DNA from: Parabacteroides hominis
GTDB lineage: Bacteria > Bacteroidota > Bacteroidia > Bacteroidales > Tannerellaceae
Assembly: GCF_014287585.1 (NCBI RefSeq)
Contig: NZ_JACOOJ010000014.1
Coordinates: 1-64,000 of the forward strand
DNA length: 64,000 bases
Reading direction: 5' to 3'
How positions within the stretch are numbered: position 1 is the stretch's first letter; the number at the start of each line of letters is the position of its first letter. A program made the position numbers and the translations under genes. Below, one piece after another: positions 16,037-25,700 of this stretch. The notes beneath the pieces are model-generated. The model was not told the DNA's origin and did not search any database. It saw nothing but the letters and a program-made list of their open reading frames with translations.

Positions 16037-16127
16037 CGTCCTGTAAGGACGGTGCATGATAGCTCCAGGTTTTAACCTGGGGTTTAGGATATATATTCTC
16101 TCGTTAGTTTGCACCCTGTAAGGGTGC
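16037..16127. repeat. cluster of three short palindromes (REP-like)
   Basis: CGTCCTGTAAGGACG (16037-16051), CCAGGTTTTAACCTGG (16065-16080) and GCACCCTGTAAGGGTGC (16111-16127) form three consecutive perfect or near-perfect hairpins in non-coding DNA; CCTTACAGG recurs near 16162. The CCTGTAAGG core is shared between hairpins 1 and 3. The 16005-16183 gap holds nothing else I can identify. Confidence 0.7.
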
Positions 16128-16183
16128 TGCAAGGCGAATAGGTTGATATTCTTTGCAATGCCCTTACAGGACTTTTGCCTTTC

Positions 16184-16330
16184 TTATTTATCCTTATCTC
16201 GTAAACTCTCCATATAATCCTTATTGTAGGCTTCTCCTCTACTAACAAAATATTCAAAATAAACGGTATTGTTTATTACTTTGAACAAGAAGAAGGCTCT
16301 ATAACCTCCTACACGAGTACGGTAAATGAT
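16184..16330 (-). pseudogene. RelE/ParE-type toxin remnant
   Basis: On the minus strand an open frame without a start codon encodes 48 residues beginning IIYRTRVGGYRAFFLFKV and ending SLRDKDK. The YRTRVGGYRAFF segment is characteristic of the C-terminal half of RelE/ParE-family toxins. The N-terminal half is missing and a stop lies two codons upstream in frame. It overlaps the last codons of the antitoxin-like gene, consistent with a deletion joining the antitoxin to the middle of its toxin. Confidence 0.65.
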
Positions 16331-16566
16331 TTCTCAAAATCATCTTTTTCCTTGTCTGTAAGATACTGTTGGCCTTCCGGGTCCGATTTGATCAAGGATC
16401 TGTACAGGGCATCATCGTCCATTGCTTTCGATTCGGAGATAAGCAGATTTTCGATGAATGCTTTCAAACTTTTACCTTCTGCTACTGCCATAATAGATAG
16501 CCGTTTGAAAGCATCCTCCGGCAACTCTATCAATTTTTTCTTTCTGGGTAACGCTGTTGTGTTCAT
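16309..16566 (-). CDS. ribbon-helix-helix antitoxin-like protein
   Basis: An 85-aa protein. Its N-terminal part (RKKKLIELPEDAFKRLSIMA, then AEGKSLKAFIENLL) fits a ribbon-helix-helix DNA-binding motif; the acidic remainder fits a toxin-binding region. I chose MNTTALPRKK at 16566; a start seven codons earlier is possible. The final residues (FTVLV) are read from what was toxin coding sequence in another frame, so the native end may be lost. It would be an antitoxin without a working toxin. Confidence 0.7.
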   Translation of the reverse strand: MNTTALPRKKKLIELPEDAFKRLSIMAVAEGKSLKAFIENLLISESKAMDDDALYRSLIKSDPEGQQYLTDKEKDDFEKSFTVLV

Positions 16567-16625
16567 ATATTCAAATTCTTTCTGCAAATATATAATATAT
16601 ACATCATATATACAATATATATACG

Positions 16626-17339
16626 TTATACAAACTTCTCCCTCTTCTGCAAGTTCAGGAGGCCGATCAGCATCCAGACGATGCTGGCGGCCAGGAGGAA
16701 GATGCGGCTTTTGATGATGATGCCTTCCCAGATGACCGGCAGGAAATTGCGGGGGATGGAGAAGGGGTTGAGGAGGATGTTCCAGAAAGAACGCTCGATA
16801 AAATCCATATTGCTGAAGATCAGCAGGGCGATGCCGATGATAATCATCAGAACGGCAGTCCCGTTGCCGCTGCGGGTGATGGTGGAGAACATGAAGGCGA
16901 GGTTTCCGAAAAAGAGGATCGGGAACATCAGTTGGGCCGACATCTCAAAGGCGTTGACGGGATAGAGCATGAGCGTAGCCAGCCAGGAGAAGACGATCAG
17001 GATCGCGAAGATCGCCACATAGATCATCAGCAGGCGGACGCCCCATACCTTATATTTATAGTCGGGGATGCCGAAAAGGATTTCCAATATCCGGCTGTCC
17101 TCATCGTTCTGTATGCCGAAAACAGCAGGATAGAACACCAACAGGACGCAGGGGAACATCAGGAGGTTATAGACCACCCCTTCGTTGACCTCCGACCGGC
17201 TCCAGGCAATCTGGAACATGAAATAGGCAAAAAACAGGAATGCCGCCAGGAGGAACCAGATGAATTTCCCGGCAAAGATAATCTTCAGGTTATATTTAAC
17301 CAGCCGGGGCAAGAGGGATATGAGTTGTTTCAGTGTCAT
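16626..17339 (-). CDS. ABC-2-type membrane permease
   Basis: A 237-aa integral membrane protein with six predicted helices (for example FIWFLLAAFLFFAYFMF, LLMIYVAIFAILIVFSWLA, VLMIIIGIALLIF, IFLLAASIVWMLIGLL). The cytosolic stretch (DEDSRILEILFGIPDYKYKV) resembles the coupling region of ABC-2 permeases of export systems. It has no ATPase of its own and lies directly behind the RND-ABC fusion gene, in the same orientation, so its likely partner is the fused ATPase. A 554-bp MITE-like element now separates the two genes and may disturb co-transcription. Confidence 0.75.
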   Translation of the reverse strand: MTLKQLISLLPRLVKYNLKIIFAGKFIWFLLAAFLFFAYFMFQIAWSRSEVNEGVVYNLLMFPCVLLVFYPAVFGIQNDEDSRILEILFGIPDYKYKVWGVRLLMIYVAIFAILIVFSWLATLMLYPVNAFEMSAQLMFPILFFGNLAFMFSTITRSGNGTAVLMIIIGIALLIFSNMDFIERSFWNILLNPFSIPRNFLPVIWEGIIIKSRIFLLAASIVWMLIGLLNLQKREKFV

Positions 17340-17390
17340 AATCGTTTTTTATTCGTTCTATTTCCTTGTTTCAAAATGCTAATTTACTTA

Positions 17391-17944
17391 TTACTTTTGG
17401 CTTGACCCCAAAAGTAACCAAAAAGTCAAGGCTTAACCAGCCTCGTGCCGCAGGTTCTCTTTTGCCGTCTGCTGAAGCAGACGGATAGATGATTGCTCCG
17501 GCTTCGCCGGTTCCTCTGTGGGTTTTAACCCCTTTTGATGCAATCAATGAAAGGGACTGAAGTCCACAGAGGAAGAGGCTTTGCCTCCAGACCTTTCAAA
17601 CCGTCTGCTGAAGCAGACGGCAAAAGAGAGCCTGACGGGTTTTGGGGGATGGCCGATACTGCCTGCTTCCTTGCGATCCCGCGTCAAGCGCGGGAACAGC
17701 CTGTCCCCGTGCTTGACACGGGGCCGCAGAAGAACCGTCGGTATCGGCCATCCCAAGAGAAAGCGCAGCTTTCTAAGAAAGGCCTAAGCGGACGGGCGTC
17801 AAGCGGAGGGCGAAGACGAAGCGTCCGGAGCATGCGCTGTTTGAGCGAAGCGAGTTTCGCAGGCGACAGCGGAGCCTTTGACCGGAGTAGCCCGGACGGT
17901 TAAGCCTTGATCTTTTGGTTACTTTTGGATCAAGCCAAAAGTAA
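17391..17944. mobile_element. MITE-like repeat element, copy 2 (complete, 554 bp)
   Basis: Left terminal repeat 17391-17438 and right terminal repeat 17898-17944 are inverted and nearly identical over about 47 bp (left begins TTACTTTTGGCTTGACC; right ends AAGCCAAAAGTAA). The interior has palindromes CCGTCTGCTGAAGCAGACGG at 17465-17484 and 17601-17620, a long arm pair (CCTCTGTGG with CCACAGAGG, CCCTTT with GAAAGGG) and GC-rich hairpins (CCCGCGTCAAGCGCGGG). A 122-nt segment, 17769-17890, is ungapped and differs at 7 positions from 39444-39565 of copy 3. No transposase is encoded. It starts one base beyond the RND-ABC stop codon. No clear target-site duplication is visible. Confidence 0.85.
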
Positions 17945-20900
17945 CTACAACCCTTTTAACAAGCAAAGATAAGCATCTTCCAGATTCGGTTCCACCTGTT
18001 CCGCCCCGTCATAGGGGGAGGCGGTCGAGAGGTAACGGACCCGGATGCGGTCGTCTTTCTGGATATGGTTGACGATGCGGGATTTATCCAATGCCTGTTC
18101 AAATTCCGTCTTATCTATATCGAACTGCCAGACCTTTCCGGCTGCCATGCCGACCATATCGACCGGATCGCCGAAATACTTCAGGCTACCCTTGTCGATC
18201 ACCACCACCTGGCTGCACGAACTGGATATGTCTTCGATGATATGGGTGGAGAAGATCACGATGCGGTCCTTGCTAAGCTCCACCAGCAGGTTACGGAAAC
18301 GGATGCGCTCGCGCGGGTCGAGTCCGGCAGTCGGTTCGTCAACCACTAAGATACGCGGCAGGTGCAGCAGGATCAGGGCGATGCCGATACGCTGTTTCAT
18401 ACCGCCGGAGAAAGAACCGATCTTCTCGTCCCTGCGGTCGGACATGTGGACGGCCCGGAGGACATACTCCAACCGCTCACGGCGCAGGCCGGGATCGACA
18501 AGGCCCTTCAGGATCGCCTGGTAGTCGAGAAATTCCCAGGACGACATATTTTCGTATGTCCCGAACTCCTGCGGCAGGAAACCGATCAGGCTCTGCAACT
18601 CCTCCCGGTAGACACGCGTGTCCAGTCCGTTGATCCAAATACTGCCGTAGCTCTGTTCAAGGATGCCGCAGACGATACGCATCAGGGTGGACTTGCCCGC
18701 CCCGTTCGGTCCCAAGAGGCCGAACATACCCGTACGGATCTCGAACGATACGCCCCGGAGCGCCTTGAACGGCCGGCGGCGTTTCCCGATCAGCGGAATG
18801 CCTTTCACCATGCGGAACCACGAACGGCGCAGCCCGGCGAAACGGCCTTTTACACGCTCGATATTGATTTCCTTCTCATACAGATAGCCGGAAGTCACAT
18901 AGACAGCTATGCAGAACGCCCACAGCATCCCGACCGTCCCCACTAAGTTCGGATTGTCCAACCTGCGGAACAGGCCGAAGAGAATCAGCGGAGGAAGGCC
19001 CCAGAAGATGGCCCGGTTGACGTATTTCACCGCCCGGCTCCCCGCAAACCGCCCGTACAGGTATTCGCGCACCTTGCGCCACAGGTAAAGGGCAGCGGCA
19101 TAGACAGCGAAGGAAAGGATAAAGATCCACAGCCTGCTGTCGACAAAGAACCAGGTGAACCAGACGCCGAAGCCTAACAGGGCGAACTGCCAGCCCAGTT
19201 CCATAAAGAACCCTCTCTCCTGCGCCAGACGCGGGATCGCAGAAGCACCGGCGGTATCTGCATAATCAGAGGAGGGATCAGGGCTGATCTTTTGCGATCC
19301 TGCGTCAGGCGCAGGAACGCGGTGCAGACGGCCGCTCCGCAACTGGCGGCTGACACGTCCCGGCCAGTCGTATATCTTCACTAAGTTGCGGACGGATATA
19401 TGGATGTCCGCCTCCGGATCGATCACCTTCGAACGGGCGCGGCGGAGGCTTGCCTGCATAAAATAGGTCACGCCCGGAATACCGGCTGACAACAACACCC
19501 CGTAGACGGACTGCCACAGGAGGCTGCCGCCATACAGATAGATACAGCCCGCGCCTGCCGTAAAGAGCAAGCCGTGCAGCACCCACACTTTCGGGGACAG
19601 CCCCCTGTACCATTGCAACGTGTTTTCCAATCCCATGCAGACGGTCGGGATCAGGATCAGCGTCAGCAATGCCGAGAAGGAAAGGCCACCGATCACGGTA
19701 ATGGCAAACGGCGCACCGATCGCTCCGGCATACTCCGAGTTGCCCATCGCCATCGGAAACATGGCTACGATCGTCGTAATGGAGGTAATCAGGATCGGGC
19801 GGATGCGCGACAGCCCGGCCGTCATCAACGCCCTGTTGCGGCGGTAACCGCGCCGGCGGAGGATGTTGGAATAGTCGATCAGGATAATGCCGTTGTTCAC
19901 CACCACTCCCAACAGGATCAGGAACCCGACCATCACGTTCGCATTGTTCAGCAAACTGTTGCCCGTCAGCAGCAACGCCAACAGCGAACCGATCGCCGCC
20001 AGCGGGATGGAGAACAGCAGGACGAACGGCGTCGCAAAGGACTCGAACACCGAAGCCAGTATCATGAAGATCAGGATAAACGCCGCCAACAGCAGGAACT
20101 TGAAGTCGGCAAGCATGTCTTCCTCGTGGAACACCTCGACCGCCACGCCCGAAGGCAGGTTATAGCCCGACACCAACTGGTCGATATCCGACCGGTAGCC
20201 TTCGAGGAGGTCTTTCGACTCTTCGACGTCGCGCGAGAAGGAATAGAACAACTCGATCTGCTTGTCCTGGTTCACGCGGGTGATGCGGGCACGTCCGCGG
20301 CCATAGTTGACGGAGGCGATATCTTCGAGCCTGTGCAGGCCGCCGGAGGCGCTCGGTATGCGCACTTCGCGCAGGTCGTCCACCGTCTTGTCCCGGTTCT
20401 TGTCGGCCTCTTCCTCTTCTTCCGTCCGGTTCGTCCGGTTGCGGATGATGATATCGTAGGTGTCTTCCCCTACCTTGAAAGAGGTCCCGGACGAAATCTC
20501 CGGGTTTAGCGACGTGAGGCCGGAGGCTATGTTCTGGCGGGAGATATCGTAGGAGGTCAACAGGATCGGGTCGAAGCCGAGGCGGATCTCCGGTTGCCGG
20601 CGGCTGTAGGAGACACGGGTATTGCGGATGAACTCCTGCTCGTCGAGGTAATAGCGGAAGTCCTCCGCCACCCGCTGCATGAGGTCGAAGTCGGAGCCTT
20701 TGATCACGATCCGCTCCCGGTTCTCGCCGATACCCAAAAGGCGCATGAAGCCGCCCATGCCGCCCATCATATCCCCGGAACCGCTTCCACCCCTGCCCGC
20801 ACCGCCTCCGGCTTCGGAAAGGGATATTTCGGCGCCGTTGATGGTGCGGAGGCGGGTTTGCACGTCGGACTTGATATCGGCGATGCTGCGCTTCCCGATC

Positions 20901-22732
20901 TGGCGGTAATCTTCTTTGAGGACAAGTGTCAGCTCGGCATCCGTTTCCCGGATACGGCTGATCAGGTCTTGTTTCTCCGGAAACCCGTCAAGGCGTTCCT
21001 CGATGACATGGACGACCTGGTCGGCATTCTCCAGCGTGCTGCCGGTCGGCATCGTCACATAGATACTGAAACGGTCGCTCTCCACCTCTTTCCGGTCCTG
21101 GATATTCAGGGAGATAGAGAGGATCAGGCAAAGGAACAGCAGGATGACGGCCCCGAAGATCGTCACCCCCGGATTCCGCATACAGGTCTTCAACAGCACT
21201 AAATAGATCTGTACCGGCCGCTGCGTGACAGAGACCTTCTCGTAAAAGACCGTGCCCCTCTCCGGCTTCCGCAACACCGTATAAGTAGCCATCGGGATAA
21301 AAAGGAGGGCGACGGCGAGGGAGATCAGGAGGGTCGAGATGATGGAGACGCCGATATGGTGGCCCATCAGCTTGATCAGGAAATTATCGGAAAAGACGAA
21401 GGGCAGGAAGACCGTGACCGTCGTCAGGGTGGCGGCGAGGATGGAACGCCAGACCTCGCGCGTACCTTGCGTCACGGAACGTTCGGGCGTGCCTCCGGAG
21501 GCCGAGAGGCGGTAGATGTTCTCCAAGACCACCACACTATTGTCCAGCAGCATGCCGATCGCCAGCGCCACGCCGACCAGCGTAAGGCTGTTGATCGTAA
21601 TCCCTGCCCCGTAGAAGAAATTGAACGCCGTATAGACGGAGATCGGGATAGACAGGGCGATGAAGAACACCAACCGGAGGTTCTTCAGGAAAAGCCAGAG
21701 GATGACGACGGCAAGCAGGCCGCCCACGATCGCCAGGTGGATGATCTGGTCGATGTTATCCTCCATCGTCTCGGCCAGGTTGTTCTCTACCACGATCGAG
21801 AGGTCGAGCGGGGCAAGCTGCTCGTTCAGGCGGTCGATCACTTCGGCCGTACGGTGGGAGAGCCCGATCAGGTTGGCCTGCGAGTCGGCAAGCAGGGAGA
21901 CGGAGACGGCATCCTTGCCGTTGACCCGGCTGTAGCTTGTCTCCTCCTTCATATCGAAGAAAACGGTGGCAATGTCTTTCAGCAGGATGGGACCGGGAGC
22001 GACGACGATGTTTTCGAGGTCGGAGACTTCGGTATAAGGCGAGTTGACATGGACGAAGTATTTCCCGTCAGGCTCGTTAGTATTGCCTACGAAAGCCTTC
22101 TCCTGCGTATTCTGCGCCAGGAGGCTGCTGATGCCGGAAGGAGTCAGGCCGAGGGCTTTGCAGGCGTCGGGATCGAGTTGCACCTCGATGGCCTTCTCGC
22201 GCCCGCCGTAGATATTGACGGAGGCGATGCCGTCGATGTTTTCCAGATCGGGCCGTATCTCTTTCTCCACTAAGTTACGGACGCGGTCCGTACCGCCCGA
22301 TCCGCGTACCTGAAGCGACATGAAGCCGCCGGCAAGCATCGAGACATCGACCTTCTGCACCTGTACCGTAAAGCCTTCGGGAAGCGACGAGGCGGTCTCG
22401 TTGATCTTCTCCTGCAACTTCAGGGCGGTTATCTTGAAGTTGATATTCGGCTTGAAATCGATCTTGATGGAAGACTGGCGGCTGTCGATCCGGGACTCGA
22501 TCTGCTCTACCCCGCCTATGGTTCCGATGGCTCCTTCGAGGGGGATCACGACCTCCGACTCGACATACGACGGGTCCATATCCTGCGCCGACGCGACCTG
22601 CACGAACAGCATCGGAAGCTCCGCATTCGGCAACAGTTCGACCGGCAACTGCTTGTACGACACGTAGCCCAATCCTGTCAGGGCTATGAACAGCATACAG
22701 ATCGCAATCCTTCTATGTAGTAAAAAGTTCAT
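17945..22732 (-). CDS. RND efflux pump fused to a split ABC ATPase
   Basis: A 1595-aa inner-membrane protein. Residues 1-1035 form an RND (AcrB/HAE-1-type) pump: signal-anchor helix, two periplasmic loops, transmembrane blocks at about 332-490 and 876-1035, and proton-relay region GMLLDNSVV with Asp397. Two extra helices follow (about 1050-1092). ISVRNLVKIY (1112-1121) is the first strand of an ABC ATPase, but the rest (KALRGVSFEIRTG, 1323-1335) comes only about 200 residues later, after an insert with four helices (about 1177-1284). The ATPase then looks intact: Walker A GPNGAGKST (1341-1349), signature FSGGM (1441-1445), Walker B ILVVDEP (1461-1467), H-loop His1497. Its tail (VEPNLEDAY) matches the stand-alone ATPase of this operon (PPNLEHAY), suggesting duplication. 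Its start overlaps the upstream RND stop (ATGA). The substrate is unknown. Confidence 0.9.
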   Translation of the reverse strand: MNFLLHRRIAICMLFIALTGLGYVSYKQLPVELLPNAELPMLFVQVASAQDMDPSYVESEVVIPLEGAIGTIGGVEQIESRIDSRQSSIKIDFKPNINFKITALKLQEKINETASSLPEGFTVQVQKVDVSMLAGGFMSLQVRGSGGTDRVRNLVEKEIRPDLENIDGIASVNIYGGREKAIEVQLDPDACKALGLTPSGISSLLAQNTQEKAFVGNTNEPDGKYFVHVNSPYTEVSDLENIVVAPGPILLKDIATVFFDMKEETSYSRVNGKDAVSVSLLADSQANLIGLSHRTAEVIDRLNEQLAPLDLSIVVENNLAETMEDNIDQIIHLAIVGGLLAVVILWLFLKNLRLVFFIALSIPISVYTAFNFFYGAGITINSLTLVGVALAIGMLLDNSVVVLENIYRLSASGGTPERSVTQGTREVWRSILAATLTTVTVFLPFVFSDNFLIKLMGHHIGVSIISTLLISLAVALLFIPMATYTVLRKPERGTVFYEKVSVTQRPVQIYLVLLKTCMRNPGVTIFGAVILLFLCLILSISLNIQDRKEVESDRFSIYVTMPTGSTLENADQVVHVIEERLDGFPEKQDLISRIRETDAELTLVLKEDYRQIGKRSIADIKSDVQTRLRTINGAEISLSEAGGGAGRGGSGSGDMMGGMGGFMRLLGIGENRERIVIKGSDFDLMQRVAEDFRYYLDEQEFIRNTRVSYSRRQPEIRLGFDPILLTSYDISRQNIASGLTSLNPEISSGTSFKVGEDTYDIIIRNRTNRTEEEEEADKNRDKTVDDLREVRIPSASGGLHRLEDIASVNYGRGRARITRVNQDKQIELFYSFSRDVEESKDLLEGYRSDIDQLVSGYNLPSGVAVEVFHEEDMLADFKFLLLAAFILIFMILASVFESFATPFVLLFSIPLAAIGSLLALLLTGNSLLNNANVMVGFLILLGVVVNNGIILIDYSNILRRRGYRRNRALMTAGLSRIRPILITSITTIVAMFPMAMGNSEYAGAIGAPFAITVIGGLSFSALLTLILIPTVCMGLENTLQWYRGLSPKVWVLHGLLFTAGAGCIYLYGGSLLWQSVYGVLLSAGIPGVTYFMQASLRRARSKVIDPEADIHISVRNLVKIYDWPGRVSRQLRSGRLHRVPAPDAGSQKISPDPSSDYADTAGASAIPRLAQERGFFMELGWQFALLGFGVWFTWFFVDSRLWIFILSFAVYAAALYLWRKVREYLYGRFAGSRAVKYVNRAIFWGLPPLILFGLFRRLDNPNLVGTVGMLWAFCIAVYVTSGYLYEKEINIERVKGRFAGLRRSWFRMVKGIPLIGKRRRPFKALRGVSFEIRTGMFGLLGPNGAGKSTLMRIVCGILEQSYGSIWINGLDTRVYREELQSLIGFLPQEFGTYENMSSWEFLDYQAILKGLVDPGLRRERLEYVLRAVHMSDRRDEKIGSFSGGMKQRIGIALILLHLPRILVVDEPTAGLDPRERIRFRNLLVELSKDRIVIFSTHIIEDISSSCSQVVVIDKGSLKYFGDPVDMVGMAAGKVWQFDIDKTEFEQALDKSRIVNHIQKDDRIRVRYLSTASPYDGAEQVEPNLEDAYLCLLKGL
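19218..19316. repeat. 99-bp palindromic repeat inserted in frame in the RND-ABC gene
   Basis: Arms 19218-19243 (TCCTGCGCCAGACGCGGGAT, then CGCAGA) and 19291-19316 (TTTGCGATCCTGCGTCAGGC, then GCAGGA) are inverted repeats with about 3 mismatches in 26. They resemble the GCGATCCCGCGTCAAGCGCG hairpin in element copy 2 (from 17673). The length, 33 codons, keeps the frame open. It encodes the linker around VPAPDAGSQK and AIPRLAQER in front of the first inserted membrane helix. Confidence 0.75.
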
Positions 22733-25700
22733 CTTCCCCTTTTCATTTTTTCAAATACATAATATACGCACGGGATCACCACCAGGCTCATAACGGTCGA
22801 AGTCACCAACCCGCCGATCACCGCGATCGCCATAGGTGAACGGAGCGAAGCGCCTTCGCCGAAACCGAACGTCATCGGCAGGAGGGCGAGGATCGTCGTG
22901 AGCGTCGTCATCAGGATCGGGCGGATACGCTGCTGGCCGGATTCCACGATGGCATCCGTCAGTTCCATTCCTGACTGTTTCAACTGGTTGATACGGTCGA
23001 CCAGGATAATCGAGTTGTTCACCGCGATGCCGACCAGCATCACGATGCCGATCACTCCCATCATGTTGATCGTCGTCCCCGTCAGGAAGAACAGCAGGAT
23101 CGCTCCTACCACCGCCAACGGGATCGTCAGCAGGATCGTGAAGGGATGCAACAGCGACTCGAACTGCGAAGCAAGCACCATATAGACCAGGATCACCGAA
23201 AGAACCAAGGCGAACATCAGGCTGTTCATGGACTCCTGGCGCTTCTCTTCCTCGCCGGTGACGGTAATCGAATAGTTGGCGGGGAGGTCGATATCTTTCA
23301 CGGCAAGGCGTATCTCGCCGGCAACCTTGTCGAGCGAATAGCCTGCATCGAGGTTGGCCGTCACCTTGCTGATGCGGTTCTGCCCGCGTCGGAAGATTTC
23401 TTTCGGGGCCTGCGAATGGGTGATCGTGGCGATCTCCTGCAGGCGGAACTCTTTCTCGCCGCTTCGTATGACCAGCCCGCCGAGGCCGTGCAAGGTGATA
23501 TCGGGAACCTTGATCAGGATATCCCGCATCTCTCCCCGGTACTCCATCTTGCCGGATTCGAGGCCGCCGAGCTGCTGCTTCAACTGTTCGATAACGGTCG
23601 AGACGCTGACATTATGAATGCCGGCAACCGTGCGGTCGACGGAGATCGTTACCTCCGGGGCGCCGTCTTCAACGGACGACTGGACATTGTAAAGTCCCGG
23701 CAGACCGGTGATCCGTTCTTTTACTTCTTCTGTGATAGCCGCTATTTCGTCCAGTTCCTCTCCTTTTACCTCGACCACGATGGGGGCTCCTTCGCTTCCC
23801 AAAAGGGAGCTGAGGGAGTTCTCTTCCTGCTTCAGGGTGACCTCTAACCCTTCGGTATCTTCGGTAGCCTGTACGAACTGTGCCATCACCTCTTCGGGCG
23901 GGACGGGGCAGGAGGGCGAAAGGATCACTTTCATGACAGCCGTATTCTCCCCTTCGAATATATCATTCTCCGAACCGCTGCCCGATCCGACATGGCTGTA
24001 GATCGTACACAGGGAGTCTTGCGAGATGGTGTGCATCAAATCCTCCAGGTTACCGACAGCCGAAGCGGTACGCTCCAACGGAGTCCCTTCCGGCAACTTG
24101 ATAACGGCAGAGAACGCCTTGCTCCCGGCTCTCGGCATAAACTCCGTACCGATAAAGGGAACCAACAACCCCGCTATCACCAGCAACATCAAAGCGCAGC
24201 CGATCACCACCCAACGGCGGCGGAGCAGCGTACGCAACAAGGGGCTGTAACCGGTAATCCGGATGCCGTTTCCCCCCCGTGTACCACCACCAGCACCACG
24301 ATCCTGCCGTCCGGTAATCCGGTCATACAGCATCGGGATCACCAAGATCGCCACAAACAACGACGACACCAACGAGAACGTCACCGTCCAGGCCTGATCC
24401 TTAAACAGTTCTCCGGAAGCGCCATGCAGGTAGACAATCGGCAGGAAGACGACGATCGTCGTCAGCGTCGAGGCAATGACAGCACCGGCCACTTCGGAGG
24501 TTCCCGTTATGGCAGCTTCGCGTATCGTCATGCCCTTCTCCTGGTTACGGAAAATACTTTCGATCACCACGATCGCATTATCCACCAGCATGCCGGCTCC
24601 GAGGGCCAATCCGCCGAGCGTCATGATATTCAGCGTAAGATGATTGAAGAACATCAGGTTGAAAGTGGCAATAATGGAAATCGGGATAGCCAGGCTGACG
24701 ATCAACGTCGTCCCCAGACGGCGAAGGAAGACGAACAGGATAACCACAGCGAGGATAATCCCCAAGACGGCACTGCTCTTCACCTCTCCTATCGCATTCT
24801 TGATAAAGGTTCCCTGGTTCGTGATCACCTGGAAACGGTAACCGGGCAACGCCTGCTCGATAACCGCCAACTGGCTGATCACGCCATCGACGACCTTCAC
24901 CGTATTGAAACGCATCTCCTTATAAACGGACAGCCCGATACTGCGCTCGCCATTGATGCGGACAATATTTTCCGGGCGGGCATTCTCGAAGCTGACGGTA
25001 GCGACTTCGCGCAGGAAGATCGGAGCCTTGTCCGTAGACGATGCGGAAGCCGCACCGGAAGTCCCCGAAGCCGTAGCCTCGGCCGTAACCGGCTTGTAAC
25101 CGACAATCAGATTCTCAAAATCGCTCTCCGTCGCAAACAGGCTCGAACTCTTGACCAGGTATTGCAGGCCCAACTCGCTGACACGACCGCCGGATATGCT
25201 TTGGTTATTCGCCTCTATCTTAGAAGACAGATCATTTATCGTCAACTTGAAGGCATCTAATTTATAAGGGTCCGTGCGGATCATTAGCGTACTGACCTCG
25301 TCACCCGACAGCGTGACATCCGCCACTCCTTCCAGACGGATCAACTCGTTACGGATATAGCTCTCCGCCACCTTCCGAAGCTCCGCCATGTCGGTAATGC
25401 TGCGGTGCGAAAGTCCGATCAGGACGACGGGGGACTGGTTCGGATCGTGCTGCGTGATCTTGAGCTCGGTGATATCCTTATTTTGGGCAAAAGGGTTCAT
25501 GGCTTTCTGCAAGTCGAGAAAAGCCTCGTCCATATCTTTCTTCCAGGTGTACTCGACCGTGATGCGGGCGGAACCGGCACGGATCACGGATGATACCTGT
25601 GTCACGTCGCTCTGCCGGATCGCCATCGACTCCATGTTCTTGACAAACTGCTTCTCGATCTCCTCCGGCGGACGTTCGCCTGCCTTCAGCTCGATGAAGA

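Noticed and set aside
16037..16127. CRISPR array
   Set aside because: The three hairpins have different sequences and irregular spacing, and no cas genes are present.
17535..17903. 122-aa ORF inside repeat copy 2
   Set aside because: It spans palindromes and the conserved core, its counterpart in copy 3 is not conserved as protein, and it has no ribosome site.
15476..17944. A composite transposon bounded by repeat copies 1 and 2
   Set aside because: No transposase lies between them, copy 1 lacks one end, and the genes between are an unrelated mix; independent insertions are simpler.
19574..20509. 311-aa plus-strand ORF opposite the RND-ABC gene
   Set aside because: Low-complexity Arg/Gln/Asp-rich product typical of an antisense shadow frame in GC-rich DNA.
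23992..25260. 422-aa plus-strand ORF opposite the RND pump gene
   Set aside because: Same shadow-frame composition (His/Arg/Gln/Asp-rich) and fully inside a well-recognised gene.
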